From NCBI GenBank assembly GCA_030068075.1, contig JAINVK010001445.1, forward strand, positions 930,001 through 994,000: a DNA stretch of 64,000 nt, written 5' to 3'. This document shows, in pieces, positions 37,150 to 49,139 of the stretch (the first letter of the stretch is position 1; each line of letters begins with the position of its first letter). The notes under the pieces were generated by a model. The model did not search any database, was not told where the DNA came from, and saw only the letters and a list, made by a program, of their open reading frames with translations. The DNA comes from Paguma larvata. Its lineage: Eukaryota > Chordata > Mammalia > Carnivora > Viverridae. The position numbers and the translations under genes are program-made.

Positions 37150-38340
37150 TTTTTCTTCCTAGATTGTACTTAAATTGAATTAGTTAACACATAGTTTACT
37201 ATTGATTTGATCAGTAGACTTTAGTGGTTTATCACTTACATATAACACCCAGTGCTCATCACAACGATGCCTTCCTTAACGTCCATCACCCATTTAGCCC
37301 ATCCCCCCTACTCTTCTACAACCTTCATTTGTCCACTACAGTTAAGTCTCTTATGGTTTATCTCCCTCTCTTTTTTTATCTTTTATTTTTCCTTCCCTTC
37401 ACCTAATGTTCATCTGTTTTGTTTCTTAAATTCCACATCTGAGGGAAACCATATGGTATTTGTCTTTCTCCAACTGACTTATTTTGTTTACCATAATGCA
37501 ATCCAGTCCCAGCCACATTGTTGCAAACAGCAAGATTCCGTCATTTTTGAAGGCTGGTTTATATTCCATTGTATGTATATACCACCTGTTTTTTATCCAT
37601 TCATCATTCAATGGACATTTGGGCTCTTTCCATAATTTGGCTATTGTTGATAGTGCTGCTTCAAACATTAGGGTGCAAAAACCATTCAAATCAGTATTTT
37701 TGTATCCTTTGAATAAATACTTAGTAGTACAATTTCTGTGTCATAGTATATTTTTATCATTAATTTTCTGAGGAACCTCCACAGTTTCCCAGAGTGGCTG
37801 CAGCCGTTTGCATTCCCACAAAATGTGTAAGAGGGTTCCCCTTTCTCCTCATCTTTGCCACTATCTGTTGTTTCTTGAGTTTTTTATTCCAACCATCTGA
37901 CACGTGTGAGATGGTATTTAATTGTGGTTTTGATTTGTATTTCCCTGATCATAGGTGATGTTGAACAGTTTTTCATATGTCAGTTAGCCATTTGTATACC
38001 TTCTTTGAAAAATTGTCACTTCATGTCTTCTGTCCATTTCTTAACTGGAATTGTTATTTTTTGGGTGTTGATTTTTATAAGCTCTTGGTAAATTTTGGAT
38101 ACTAGCTCTTTATCCAATATGTCATTTGCGAGTGTCTTCTCCCATGCCATAGGCTCCCTTTTAAATTTTGTTTATTGCTTCCTTTACTGTGTAGAAACTT
38201 TTTATCTTGATGAGGTCCCAATCATTTATTTTTGCTTTTGTGTTCCTAGTTCAACTTTCTTTATAACCCGAAAATCAAGCATTGATCTAGGTATGCTTTT
38301 TAAACTAAGTCAACTATTTTAAGGATGTTTCAGACTGTTT
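37150..38340 (-). mobile_element. L1 3' UTR and ORF2 end, reverse (copy A)
   Basis: Reverse L1: 'aacacccagtgctcatcacaacg', 'catttagcccatcccccctac' and 'ctatccaatatgtcatttgc'. It continues after an inverted piece at 39170. Confidence 0.88.
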
Positions 38341-38389
38341 CATAGAGGCTTTTTATATTCCATATGATTTATATATCACCAATTTTTAC

Positions 38390-39165
38390 ATAAAATACAT
38401 ATTAATGAAAGTGAAGGGATGGAAAAACATTTACCATGCTAATGTTAAGTTAAAAAAGACAGGGGAGTAATGATTATTCCACAAAATAGACTTTAAAACA
38501 TAACAAGAGAGGTTCCTGGTTGGCTCCGTTGGTTAAGCATCCACCTCTTCATTTCAGATCAGACCTTGATCTCACAGTTCATGAATTCAAGCTCCACGTC
38601 CATCTCTGTGCTGGTGGCACAGAGCCTGCTTGGATTTCCCTCCCGCCTTCTGCCCCTCCTCCTGCTCTCTCTCTCTATCAAAATAAATTAATAAATGTTT
38701 AACAGATAAAATGTAACAGGAGACAAAGTAAGACATTACAAAATAGTAAAGAATCAATCCAATAGCAGGATATAATTGTAAATCTTTATGTACTCAAATT
38801 TGGAACAGCTTAATACGTGAGGCAATTGTTAAGATATAAAGAGGGAAATTAATGGTAATAAATAAGAGTAGGGCATTTTAGTACCCCAATTAAATCCGTA
38901 GATATATCAGACAGGCAGCAATTCAATAAGAAAACAGTGTCTCTGTGTGGCATAGGGACTATATGTACATAACAGATATATTCAGAACATTCCTTCCAAA
39001 AACAACAGAAAACACATTATTTTCACTGCACATGAAACGGTCTTCAAAATAAATTGTTAGGCAAACATTTTAAAACATCTACATAAAATTAAGAAGATTA
39101 AACGTGTACATACATCTTTTCTGAACACAAGTGTATGAAACTAGAAATCAGCCACATGCTGCCTA
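38390..39165 (+). mobile_element. L1 ORF2 piece in opposite orientation, inside a reverse L1 (copy A)
   Basis: Forward L1 endonuclease-region text ('aagtgaagggatggaaaaacatttaccatgc', 'acagatatattcagaacattcc', 'catcttttctgaacacaagtg') sits between reverse L1 pieces. It holds a SINE at 38511-38707. The same arrangement exists in copy B (59930-60695), so it predates the duplication. Confidence 0.8.
38511..38707 (+). mobile_element. SINE shared by both copies (copy A)
   Basis: 'gttcctggttggctccgttggttaagc' head; the flanks AAAACATAACAAGAG / AAAATGTAACAGGAG look like an aged target-site duplication. Confidence 0.87.
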
Positions 39166-39169
39166 CGTC

Positions 39170-41272
39170 CCCTTCTAACATTTTGATATTTTTCTGTCTC
39201 ACATTTAGGTCCTTCTTCCACTTTGGATTTATTTTTGTGTATGGTGTAAGAATGGTCAGTTTAATTCTTCTGAATGTTGCATCCAGTTTTCCCAACAACG
39301 CTGGTTTAAGAGATAGTCTCTCCCCCTCCCCCGACCTTGGATATTCTTTCCTGTTTTGATGAAGATGAGTTGACCATATGGTTGTGGGTCCATTTCGGGA
39401 TCCTCTGTTCTGCTCCATTGATCTATGTCTCTTTATATTCAGTATCATACTGTCTTGATGATTGACTCTTTGTAAAACAGCTTTAAGTCAGAATTATAAT
39501 GCCACCAACGTTGTTTTTCTTTTTCAACATCACATTGGCTATTTGGGGGTATTTCTGCTTCTATACATATTTTAGGATTGTTTGTTCTAGCTCTGTGAAG
39601 AATACTGGTGTTATTTTGATAGAGATTGCATTGAATGTGCAGATTTCTTTGGGTAGTACAGACATTTAACTATGTTTTTAACTGTGTTTGTTTTTCTAAT
39701 CCATGAGCATGGAAAGTTTCCCCATTTCTTTGTGCTGTCTTCAATTTCTTCCATAAGTATTCTATAGTTTTCAGAGTACAGATCTTGTACCTCTCTGCTT
39801 CAGTTTACTCCTAGGTATCATATGGCTTTTGACACAATTGTAAATGGGATCAATTATTTGATCTCTTTTTGCTGCTTCATTATTGATGTTTAGAAATGCT
39901 ACAGATTTATGTACATTGATTTTATATCACGTGAATTTGTTGAATTCATTTGTGAGTTCCAGTATTTATTTGGTGGAGGCTCTTTGGTTTTGTATGTTGA
40001 GTATCATATCATCTGTTAAGAATGAAAGATTTCTTCCTTGCCAGTTTGGATGCATTTTATTTCTTTTTTGTCGTCTGATTGCTGAGGCTGGGGCTTCCAG
40101 AAGTAGGCTGAACAACAGTGGTGAAAGTGGACCTCTCTGCCATGTTCCTGATCTTAGAGGGAAACCTCTCAGTTTTTCCTCATTGAGGACGATATCAGCT
40201 GTGGGTATTTTGTATATCACCTTTTTGATGTTCAGGTATGTCCTTCAATCCCTACTTGATTGAGTGTTTTTAACCATAAAAGATGCCATATCTTGTCAAA
40301 TGATTTTCCTGCATCTATTGATGGGATAATATGGTTTTTAAACTTTGTTTTATTAATGTGGTGTATCACATTGATTGATTTCCAGATACTGAATCAGCCC
40401 TGCATCCCAGTAATAAATCCCTCTAGATAGTGGTGAATAATCCTTAAACATTAAAATGTTTCTTGAATTTGATTTGCTAGTATCTTATTGATAATTATTG
40501 CATCCGTGTTCATCAAGGATATTATTCTGTATTTCTCCTTTTTAGGTGGGTCTTTGGTTTATAATCAAGGTAATGGTGGCCTTGTAGAATCAGTTTGGAA
40601 GTTTTCCTTCCATGGAACAGTTTCAAAAGAATAGGTGTTAATTCTTTAAATATGTGGTAGAAATTCCCTGGAAGTCCATCCAGCCCTGGAATTTTGTTTG
40701 GAGATTTTTCATTACCGATTCCATTTCCTTACTGGTTGTGGGTCTGTTCAAATTTTTTATTTCCTCCTCTTTCAGTTTTGATAGTTTATATGTTTGTAAG
40801 AATTTAGCTGTTTCTTCCAGATTGCCCGATTTTGGAAGACTATAACTGCTCATAGTATTCTCTTACAATTTTGTGTATTTCTGTATTTCTCATTTTCATT
40901 CATCATTTTATTTATTTGGATGCTTTCTTTATTCATTTTGATAAGTCTGGCTTTTGAATTATCAATTTTGTTAATTCCTTCAAATAATAAGCTCCTAGAT
41001 TCATGACTTTGTTCCACCGTTTTTTTTTTTTTTTTTTTTTTTTTAATGTCTATATGATTTATTTCAGCTTCAATCTTTATTGCTTCTCTTCTGCTGGTTC
41101 GGGGCTTTGTTTGCTGTTCTTTCTCTGGCTCTTTAGGTGTAAGATTAGGTTGTGTTTTTGAGACGTTTCCTCCTTCTTTAGGAAGACTTGGATTGCTATT
41201 TACTTCCCTGTTATAATCGCCCTTGTTTCATCCCAAAGGTTTTGGACTGTCATCTTTTCATTTCTTTGGCTT
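39170..41272 (-). mobile_element. L1 ORF2, reverse (copy A), cut by a younger L1
   Basis: Reverse L1 ORF2 through the RT region: the frame at 39966-40220 ends in LTDDMILNIQN, a decayed form of the usual FADD motif. It runs up to 'cttccattgtatt' at 41282, where the young L1 is inserted. A T28 run lies at about 41020-41044. Confidence 0.88.
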
Positions 41273-41282
41273 CCATTGTATT
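41273..41282 (+). repeat. Target-site duplication, left arm, of the young L1
   Basis: CCATTGTATT directly before the L1, repeated at 47804-47813 after it. Copy B has a single occurrence near 62806. Confidence 0.88.
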
Positions 41283-44200
41283 TTTTAAATAGTCTATTTT
41301 CCAATTGGTTTACATATAACACCCAGGGTTCATCCCAACAAGTGCCTTCATTAATGCCCGTCAGCCCTCGCCCCCACTCCGTCACTCCCCTCACCCTCAG
41401 TTTGTTCTTAGTCGTTGAGAGCCTCTTGTGTTTTGTCTCCCTCCCTCTCCGTGTCTTTTTTTCCTTTCCTCTCTTCCCCTCCCCCTGGTTTTTGCTTAGT
41501 CTCACAAAGTCCACCTATTCGTGGAAACATATGGTATCTGTCTTTTTCTGACTGACTTACTTCACTAAACATAATGCCCTCCAGTTCCATGTGTTGCTAC
41601 ACATGGCCAGATTTCATTTTTTCTCATTGCCACGTAGTATTCCATTGTATATATGTACCACATCTTCTATATCCAATCGTCAGTTGATGGACACTTGGTC
41701 TCTTTCCATGATTTGGCTATTGTCGAAAGTGCTGCTATGAACATTGGTGTACACGTACCCCTATGCATCAGCATTCCTGTGTCTCTTGGGTAGATTCCTA
41801 GCAGTGCTATTGCTGAGTCATAGGGTAGTTCTTTTTCATTTATTTGAGGAACCTCCACACCGTTTTCCAGAGTGGTTGCACTAGTTTGCATTCCCACCAA
41901 CAGGGTAGGAGGGTGCCTACTTCTCCACATCCCCACCAACATCTATAGTTTCCTGATTTATTATTTTAGCCACTCTAAGCAGTGTGAGGTGGTATCTCAG
42001 TGTGGTTTTGATTTGTATTTCCCTGATGATGAGTGACTTTGAGCATTGTTTCATGTGTCTGTTGGCCATCTGGATGTCATCTTTGGAAAAGTGTCTATTC
42101 ATATCTTCTGCCCATTTCTTCACTGGATTATTTGTTTTTCGGGTGTGGAGTTTGGTAAGTTCTTTATAGATTTTAAATACTAGTCCTTTATCCGATATGT
42201 CATGTGCAGTTATCTTTTCCTATTCCATTGGTTGCCGTTTAGTTTTGTTGGTTGTTTCCTTTGCCGTGCAGAAGCTTTTTTTCTTGATGAGGTCCCAATA
42301 GTTCATTTTTGCTTTAGATTACCTAGCCTTTGGAGGTATGTCGTGTAGGAAATTGCTGAGGCACAGGTCAAAAGGTTTTTTCCTGCTTTCTCCTCTAGGA
42401 TTTTGATGGTTTCCTGTCTCACATTCAGGTCCTTCATCCATTTAGAGTTTATTTTTGTGAGTGGTGTAATTAAGTGGTCTAGTTTCATTTTTCTGCATGC
42501 TGCTGTCCAGTTTTCCCAGCACCATTTGTTAAAGAGGCTGTCTTTTTTCCATTGGGTACTGTATCCTGCTTTGTCAAAGATTAGATGGCCATATGCTTGT
42601 GGGTCCATTTCTGGGTTCTCTATTCTATTCCATTGGTCTATGCGTCTGTTCTTGTGCCAATACCATGCTGTCTTGATGACTATGTCTTTGTTATCGAGGT
42701 TAAAATTTGGGATCGTGATGCCTCTTGCTTTGGTTTTATTATTCAGTATTACTTCGGCTATTCAGGGTCTTTTGTGGTTCCATCAATTTTTAGGATTGTT
42801 TGTTCTAGCTTTGAGAAGAATGCTGGTATAATTTTGATTGGGATTGCATTGAATGTGTAGATTGCTTTAGGTAGTATTGCCATTTTAATGATATTTATTC
42901 TTCTGATCCATGAGCATGGGATGTTTTTCCATTTCCTTGTGTCTTCCTCAATTTCCTTCATAAGTTTTTTATAGTTTGCAGCATAAAGTTCTTTTACATC
43001 TTTGGTAGGTTTATTCCTAGGTATTTGATGGTTTTTTGGTGCAATTGTGAATGGGATCTGCTTCTTTATTTCTCTTTCTATTGCCTTATTGTTGGTGTAA
43101 AGGAATGCAACCGATTTCTGTACGTTGATTTTGTATCCTGCAACTTTGCCAAATTCATGGATCAGTTCTAGTAGGCTTTCGGTGGATTCTGTTGGGTTTT
43201 CTATGTAAAATATCATGGCGTCTGCAAAAAGTGAAAGTTTAACTTCATCCTTTCCTATCCTGATGCCTTTTATTTTGCCTTCTTGTTTGATTGCCTATGC
43301 AAGCACATCCAACACTATGTTAAATAGCAGTGGTGAGAGTGGACATCCCTGTCGTGTTCCTGATCTCAGGGGGAAGGCTCTCAGTTTTTCCCCATTGAGG
43401 ATGATATTAGCTGTGGGGTTTTCATAAATGGCTTTTATGATGCCTAAGTATGTTCCTTCTATCCCAACTTTCTCGAAGTTTTTATTAATAAGGATGCTGT
43501 ATTTTGTCAAATGCTTTTACTGCATCAATTAACAGGATCATATGGTTCTTATCTTTTCTTTTGTAAATGTGATGTATCACGATGATTGATTTACGAATGT
43601 CAAACCATCCCTGCAACCCAAGGATGAATCCTACTTGATCGTGGATAGTTATTTTTATATGCTGCTGGATTCTATTTGCTACTATCTTGTTAAGAATTTT
43701 TGCATCTATGTTCATCAAGGATATTGGCCTGTAGTTCTCATTTTTTGCTAGGTCTCTATCTGGTTTGGGAATCAAAGTGATGCTGGCTTCATAGAATGAG
43801 TCTGGGAGTTTTCTTTCCGTCTAAATTTTGGAACAGCTTGAGGAGGATAGATATTAACTCTGTTTTAAACGTCTGGTAAAATTCCCATGGGAAGCCATCT
43901 GATCCAGGGCTTTTATTTGCTGGGAGATTTTTGATAACTGATTCAATTTCTTTACTATTTATGGGTCTTTTCAAGTTCTATTTCTTCCTGTTCGAGTTTT
44001 GGTAGCATGTGGCTATTTAGGAATTTGTCTATTTCTTCCAGGTTGTTCAATTTGATGGCATATAGATTTTCATGATATTCTCAGATGATTGCTTGTATTT
44101 CTGAGGGATTCGTTGTAATCACTCCATTTTTATTCGTGATTTTATTGATTTGGGTTCTTTCTCTTTTCTTTTTGAGGAGCCTGGCTAGAGGTTTATCAAT

Positions 44201-47200
44201 TTTGTTTATTTTTTTCAAAGAACCAGCTCTTGGTTTCATTGATCTGTTCCACTACTTTTCCTGTTTCCATATGATTAATTTGTGCCCTAATCTTTGTTAT
44301 TCCTCTCTTTCTGCTGGGTTTGGGCTGTCTTAGCTGTTCTGCTTCTAATTCCTTTAGGCGTGCTGTTAGAATTTGTGTTAGGAATTTTTCTTGTTTCTTG
44401 AGATGGGCCTGAATTGGAATATATTTCCCTCTCAGGACTGCCTTTGCTGCATCCCAAAGTATTTGGATTGTTGTATTTTCTTTTTCATTTGTTTTCTTGT
44501 ATTTTTTTAAATTTCTTCTCTGATTGCTTGGTTGGCCTATTCGTCTTTTAGTAGGTTGTTCTTTAGTCTCCATGTTTGTGGGGTTTTCCTAGACTTTTTC
44601 CTGTGGTTGATTTCAAGTTTCAAAGCATTGTGGTCTGAAATTGTGCATGGTATGGTCTCAATTTTTTTATACTTATTCAGCGCTTCCTTGTGCCCCAAAA
44701 TACGGTCTATCTTGCAAAATGTACCATGTGCATTTGAGAAGAATGTAAATTCCTTTGCTTCTGGATGAAGGGCCCTGAAAATACCTGTCAGACCCATCTG
44801 TTCCAACGTGTCGTTCAGGTCCATTTTTTCAAAGGTGATTCTTTGTTTAGTGGATCTATCCAGCACTGTCAGTGGGGAATTAAGGTCCCTTGCAATTAGC
44901 ACATTTTTATCAATAAGATTGCTTACGTTTGTGATTAGTTGCTTTACAAATTTGGGTGACCCAGAATTCAGCGCGTAGATATTTATAATTGTTAGCTCTT
45001 CCTGCTGGATAGTCCCTATGATTATTCCATAATGCCCTCTTCATCTCTTATTACATCTTTTACTTTAAAGTCCAGTTTGTCTGATATAAATGTGGCTACT
45101 CCAGCTTTCTTCTGAGTTCCTGTAGCATGGTAGATAGTTCTCCATCCCCTCACTTACAATCTGAAGGTGTCCTCAGGTTTAAAATGGGTCTCTTAAAGAC
45201 AGCAGATAGATGGGTCTTGTTTTTTAAACCATTCTGTTACCCTGTGTCTTTTAATTGGAGCGTTTAGTCTGTTTACATTCAGCATTAATATTGAAAAATA
45301 CGGGTTTAGAGTCAAGGTGTTATGTGTAGTTTTCATGCTTGTAAGGATGTCTCTGGTGCTCTGTGTTCCTTACAACCTTTCCTTCATAGAGTCCCCCTCA
45401 GGATCTCTTGTAAGACTTGTTTATTTGTGAGATATTCCTTCAGTTTTTGTTTGTTTGGGAAGACCTTTATCTCTCCAACCATTTTGAATGACAGGTTGGC
45501 CGGGTAAAGGACTCTTGGCTGCATATCTTTCCTGTTCATCACATTGAAGATTTCCTGCCATTCCTTTCTGGCTTGCCATGTTTCTGTAGATAAGTCCACT
45601 ACTACCGTAATGTGTCTGCCTTTGTAAGTCAAGGCCCGTTTTTCCCTAGCTGCTTTCAGAATTCTGTCTTTGTCTTTGTTATTTCCCAGCTACTATGATG
45701 TGTCGTGCTGAGGGTCTATTCGGGTTACGTCTGAGGGGAGCTCTCTGTGCCTTTTGGACTTCAATGCCCATTTACTTCTTCATGTTGGGGAAGTTCTCAT
45801 CGATGATTTGTTCAAGTACCCCTTCGACTCCTTTCTCTCTCTCTTCTTCCTCTCGAATTCCTATAATATGGATATTATTCTGTTTGATTGTGTCGCTCGC
45901 TCTCGAATTCTCCTTTCCTGTTCCTGAGCCAGTCCTTTTCTGTAATTTTATCTTCTAATTCAACTATTCTCAACTCTGCCTCTTCAGTCTGCACTGTGGC
46001 CACCTCCAATTTGTTTTGCCCCTCATTTAAAGCATTTTTTAATTCCTCTAGACCTTTTTTTAGGACTTTGATCTCTTCCTGTATGGTCCCCCTGCTTTTT
46101 TCTATGCTTTTTTCAAGCCTTGCGAGTATTTTTATGTTCATCATTCTATATTCTTGTTCTGTTAAGTTGCTTATGTCTGCTTTCCTCATTTCTTGTGCTA
46201 TCACTATTTCCTGTACAGTCTTTTGAGGGGAGTTCTTCCGTTTCGTCATTTTGGCTAGGTGTGTATTGGTTTATTTCCTAGTTCTCCCTGAAAAGGAAAA
46301 GGGTCAGACCGACAAACAGGAAATGCAATCTCACAACCGTACTGACCAATAAAACAGACAAACAAATCACAACATAAAAAAGATTAACAAATGACACTCT
46401 GGAGGCATGCAACCTGACGTACTAGCTACATGTTAATGATAGGGTGTGCGCTCTGCTGATGGCAGATTATACTTAGAGTAGTGACAGGTGTGGGGAGAAG
46501 AAGAAATTGAAATTTGATCATGTAGAGAGATTAGAAGACTTGATCCAGCAAGACAGAAATCAGAATAAGAAAGGATGTGAGGAAAGAGAAATGAAGTTAG
46601 ATGTTGCTCAGATGCACTAGGTAATCTGACTGTTCCATTGAGAGAGATAGGAAATTAAAGAGGGAGGTGTAGGACGTGCATTGAGAGAGTGGGTTAAATG
46701 TCTGTTTAAGCAAGCCCAAACCCTCAAGTGACTGGTTTAGAGGTGGGGAGAGATAGGAAGGAGAAGAGGGAGAATATATCTAAAACCGAAGAATTGACCT
46801 GGAATTAATCCAGGCAATGCTGCAGTATTTCTGTCTCCGTGGCTACCACTCCTGCAGAGGGCATCTCCCATATGAGGAGGGGTGTGGCCTGGTGTAGGCG
46901 AGTCTCCCCTCCACCGCTAAAGGGTGGAGTCCTGCGGTTTGGCTTTGTGGGAATGCACGACCACAACGGCACCCTTCCAGCCCCGAAAGTCTAGATCACT
47001 CCTCACGGACCCACAGTCTCAGATCACTCCCCGGTTTCTGTCCTCATCTCTATCCAGGTTACCAGCACAGTTCAATTTGCTGGATGGTCGCACCGCCCAA
47101 GCTCATCTGAGTTCCTTTAAATCGCTCTGACTTCCACGCCTTATGTAAATCGAGTCTCTGACTCAATGCCAGTGAGACCACAATGGTGTCTCCCTAGCCT

Positions 47201-47803
47201 CTCTTCATGGACCTGGAGTCTCAGAACCCTCCTCTGTGTCCGTCCTCGACTTGATCAGGGTTGCAGGGGCAGCACAACCTGCTGGGTGGTCTCGAGCCCC
47301 CCGCACGCCCAGCCTTCCCCACCCAAATTTTGTCCCTGACTCAGCACCGGTCCAGCGACACGGCGCCTCTCCGTGTCACGGGCTGTGACAGTATCACTGG
47401 CTCCGGAGTGAAGAAAGGTTCTCCAGCTCCGCCGTGAGCAACGGACCCTATATCTAAAAAGCCTCGTGGATAGGGACTGGATGAGAAGCTCCCTCTCCAT
47501 CCTGGTTTTAGGTACTTTCCCTGCTGTTCTTTCTCTTCCCCTTGTCTTTCAGAGGAAGGGGCCCAGGGCCCGGGGCCTACTCCCCCAGTCCGCACCTCTG
47601 CAGCTCTCTTTCATCTCCCAGATTGCACTCACTCAGTCTCCCAGGATTTTCTGAATTTTGCGTTCTTTTCCCTGTAGCCTCCAACTCCTCTTCCTGCAGA
47701 TCTCTGGGATTGAGAGTTCCTCAGATTCAGTCCTTCTTAGATTAAAAGACACCAGAGAGCAGTGGGTCTTCCTACTCCTCTGCCATGTTGGACCCTCTTG
47801 GGC
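41283..47803 (-). mobile_element. Near full-length young L1, reverse, inserted after the duplication
   Basis: About 6.5 kb. The 3' end is at 41283 (T/A-rich, then 'caattggtttacatataacaccc') and the 5' end at 47803 (the reverse complement reads gggtccaacatggcagagg). The 5' UTR is CpG-richer (about 46270-47803). ORF1 starts at 46249 with MTKRKNSPQKTVQEIV and a coiled-coil-like region, and is frameshifted near 45880. The ORF2 endonuclease part has SDHNALKLEI (frame 44902-44537). RT parts lie at 43775-43485 and 43216-42758. The catalytic FADD reads FADA at 43217-43228, and several frameshifts break ORF2. Encoded roles: RNA binding (ORF1p), endonuclease and reverse transcriptase (ORF2p). This copy is inactive. 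Confidence 0.93.
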
Positions 47804-47813
47804 CCATTGTATT
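47804..47813 (+). repeat. Target-site duplication, right arm, of the young L1
   Basis: CCATTGTATT, matching 41273-41282. Confidence 0.88.
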
Positions 47814-47838
47814 ATTTAAAATATTTAATTATTTTTGA

Positions 47839-48062
47839 GGGGGGCATGGGTGGCTCAGTCGGTTAAGTGTCTGACTTTGGCTCAGGTCATGATCTCACAG
47901 TCTGTGAGTTCGAACCTGTGTCAGGATCTGTGCTGACAGCTCAGAGCCTGGAGCCTGCTTCAGATTCTGTGTCTCCCTCTCTCTCTGCCCCTCCTCCACT
48001 TATGCTTTGTCTCTCCTGCTCTCAAAAATAAATAAAAAAATAAAAAAAATAAAAAAATATAT
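47839..48062 (+). mobile_element. SINE (felid tRNA-Lys type), nested in the duplication junction
   Basis: Head GGGGCATGGGTGGCTCAG, with A-box-like TGGCTCAGTCGG and B-box-like GAGTTCGAACC, then a CT-rich body and an A-rich tail. It is flanked by imperfect repeats of aaatatttaattatttttgag (47818-47838 and 48063 on), consistent with target-site duplication inside the older SINE. It entered after the duplication. Confidence 0.85.
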
Positions 48063-48265
48063 AAATATTTATTTATTTTTCAGAGAGAGAGAGACAGAAA
48101 ATGCAACTGAGAGAGGGGCAGAGAGAGAGGAAGACACGTAATCCAAAGCAGGCTCCAGACTCTGATCTGTCAGCACAGAGCCTGATGCAAGGCTTGACTT
48201 CATGAATGGTGAGATCATGACCTGAGCATAGTCGGACACTTAAACGAGTGAACCACCCAGGCCCC

Positions 48266-49135
48266 TAACCTGATTTTTAAAGATAGGAAGGACTTGCATG
48301 GATATTTCTCCAGAGAAGATATGCAAGTGGGCAAGAATACATTGAATGGTGCATAAATCACTAATCATTAGGAAATACAGAGTAAAATTAAATTTGACAT
48401 AACCCTAAGCCCATTAGAAAGCTAATATCACACACAGAAAAGAGCAAGTGTTGATGAAGATGTGGAGAAATTGGATCCCTGTCCATTGTTGGTGGAAATG
48501 TAAAATGGTACAGCTGTTGTGGAAGAGAATAGGAGTGCCCCCAAAATTAAACATAGAATTACAATGTGATGCTACATTTCACTTAAACTTTTATGCCATA
48601 AAATAGTGAAAGCAAGATCTTGAAGAGATATTTATATACATATGTTTCTAGCAATATTATATATAATAGTTAAACATGGATACAAGTTTTCTCATAGATA
48701 AATTGTTAAGCAAAATGTTGTGCATACATACAACATTAATTAAGGAATATTAACCTTAAAATGAAGGAATTTCTGTAAAATGCTGAAAAATAGATGAACT
48801 TTGACAACATAATGCTAAATGAAATGAGCCAGTCATAAAAATAAAAACCTGTATTATTTCACATATGATGAAGCAATTCGAGTATTCAAGTACATAAGCA
48901 TAATGCTGATTTCCAGGGGACAGGGGAAAGGAGGTATGAGGAGTTATTATTTAAGGGGTATTGAATTGCAAAACTACAAGATGAAGATCTCTGGAGATGG
49001 TATTCATAGTAGAACAACAAAAAGAATGTACTCAATGCCATCACACAGCATGCTTAAAATGGTTGAGATGATATATTTATGTTATGTATATTGTATCAAA
49101 ATAAAAATGAAAAAGGAAAAAATAAATGCAACATT
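48266..49135 (+). mobile_element. L1 ORF2 end and 3' UTR, forward (copy B)
   Basis: Counterpart of 26254-27123 with a few percent differences and small indels. It includes 'aaggaatttctgtaaaatgctgaaaaatag' and 'ggggaaaggaggtatgaggag'. Confidence 0.8.
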
Positions 49136-49139
49136 AAAG

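Larger units (their letters stand above)
26000..41282 (+). repeat. Segmental tandem duplication, copy A (contains OR copy A)
   Basis: This block aligns by eye along its length with 48063-62830 in direct orientation. The offset is about 22.02 kb at 26913/48936, 21.79 kb at 28078/49867, 21.76 kb at the receptor genes and 21.52 kb at 36722/58242. The two large offset steps are explained by SINEs present only in this copy. Shared older repeats include SINEs at 28120, 29351, 32907, 34864, 36125 and 38511 and L1 pieces at 35085 and 37150. The right end of copy A is interrupted by a 6.5-kb L1 at 41283; a 35-bp stub of the block resumes at 47804-47838. Confidence 0.93.
47804..48265. mobile_element. 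Tandem-duplication junction: chimeric reverse SINE with a nested SINE
   Basis: 47804-47838 matches the left flank of the SINE at 62820 (ccattgtatt...aaaatatttaattatttttgag). After a nested forward SINE (47839-48062), the remainder 48063-48265 matches the body and right flank of the SINE at 26000 (...ggcccctaacctgattttt). The right flank AACCTGATTTTT is one arm of the target-site duplication of the 26000 SINE, and the other arm is missing here. This is what unequal crossing-over between the two SINEs would leave. Confidence 0.85.

Noticed and set aside
45888..46226. 112-aa Ser/Phe-rich frame with signal-peptide look
   Set aside because: Antisense to L1 ORF1; the coiled-coil coding strand explains its composition.
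46830..47760. CpG-richer block that might be a gene promoter island
   Set aside because: It is the 5' UTR of the reverse L1 at 41283-47803.
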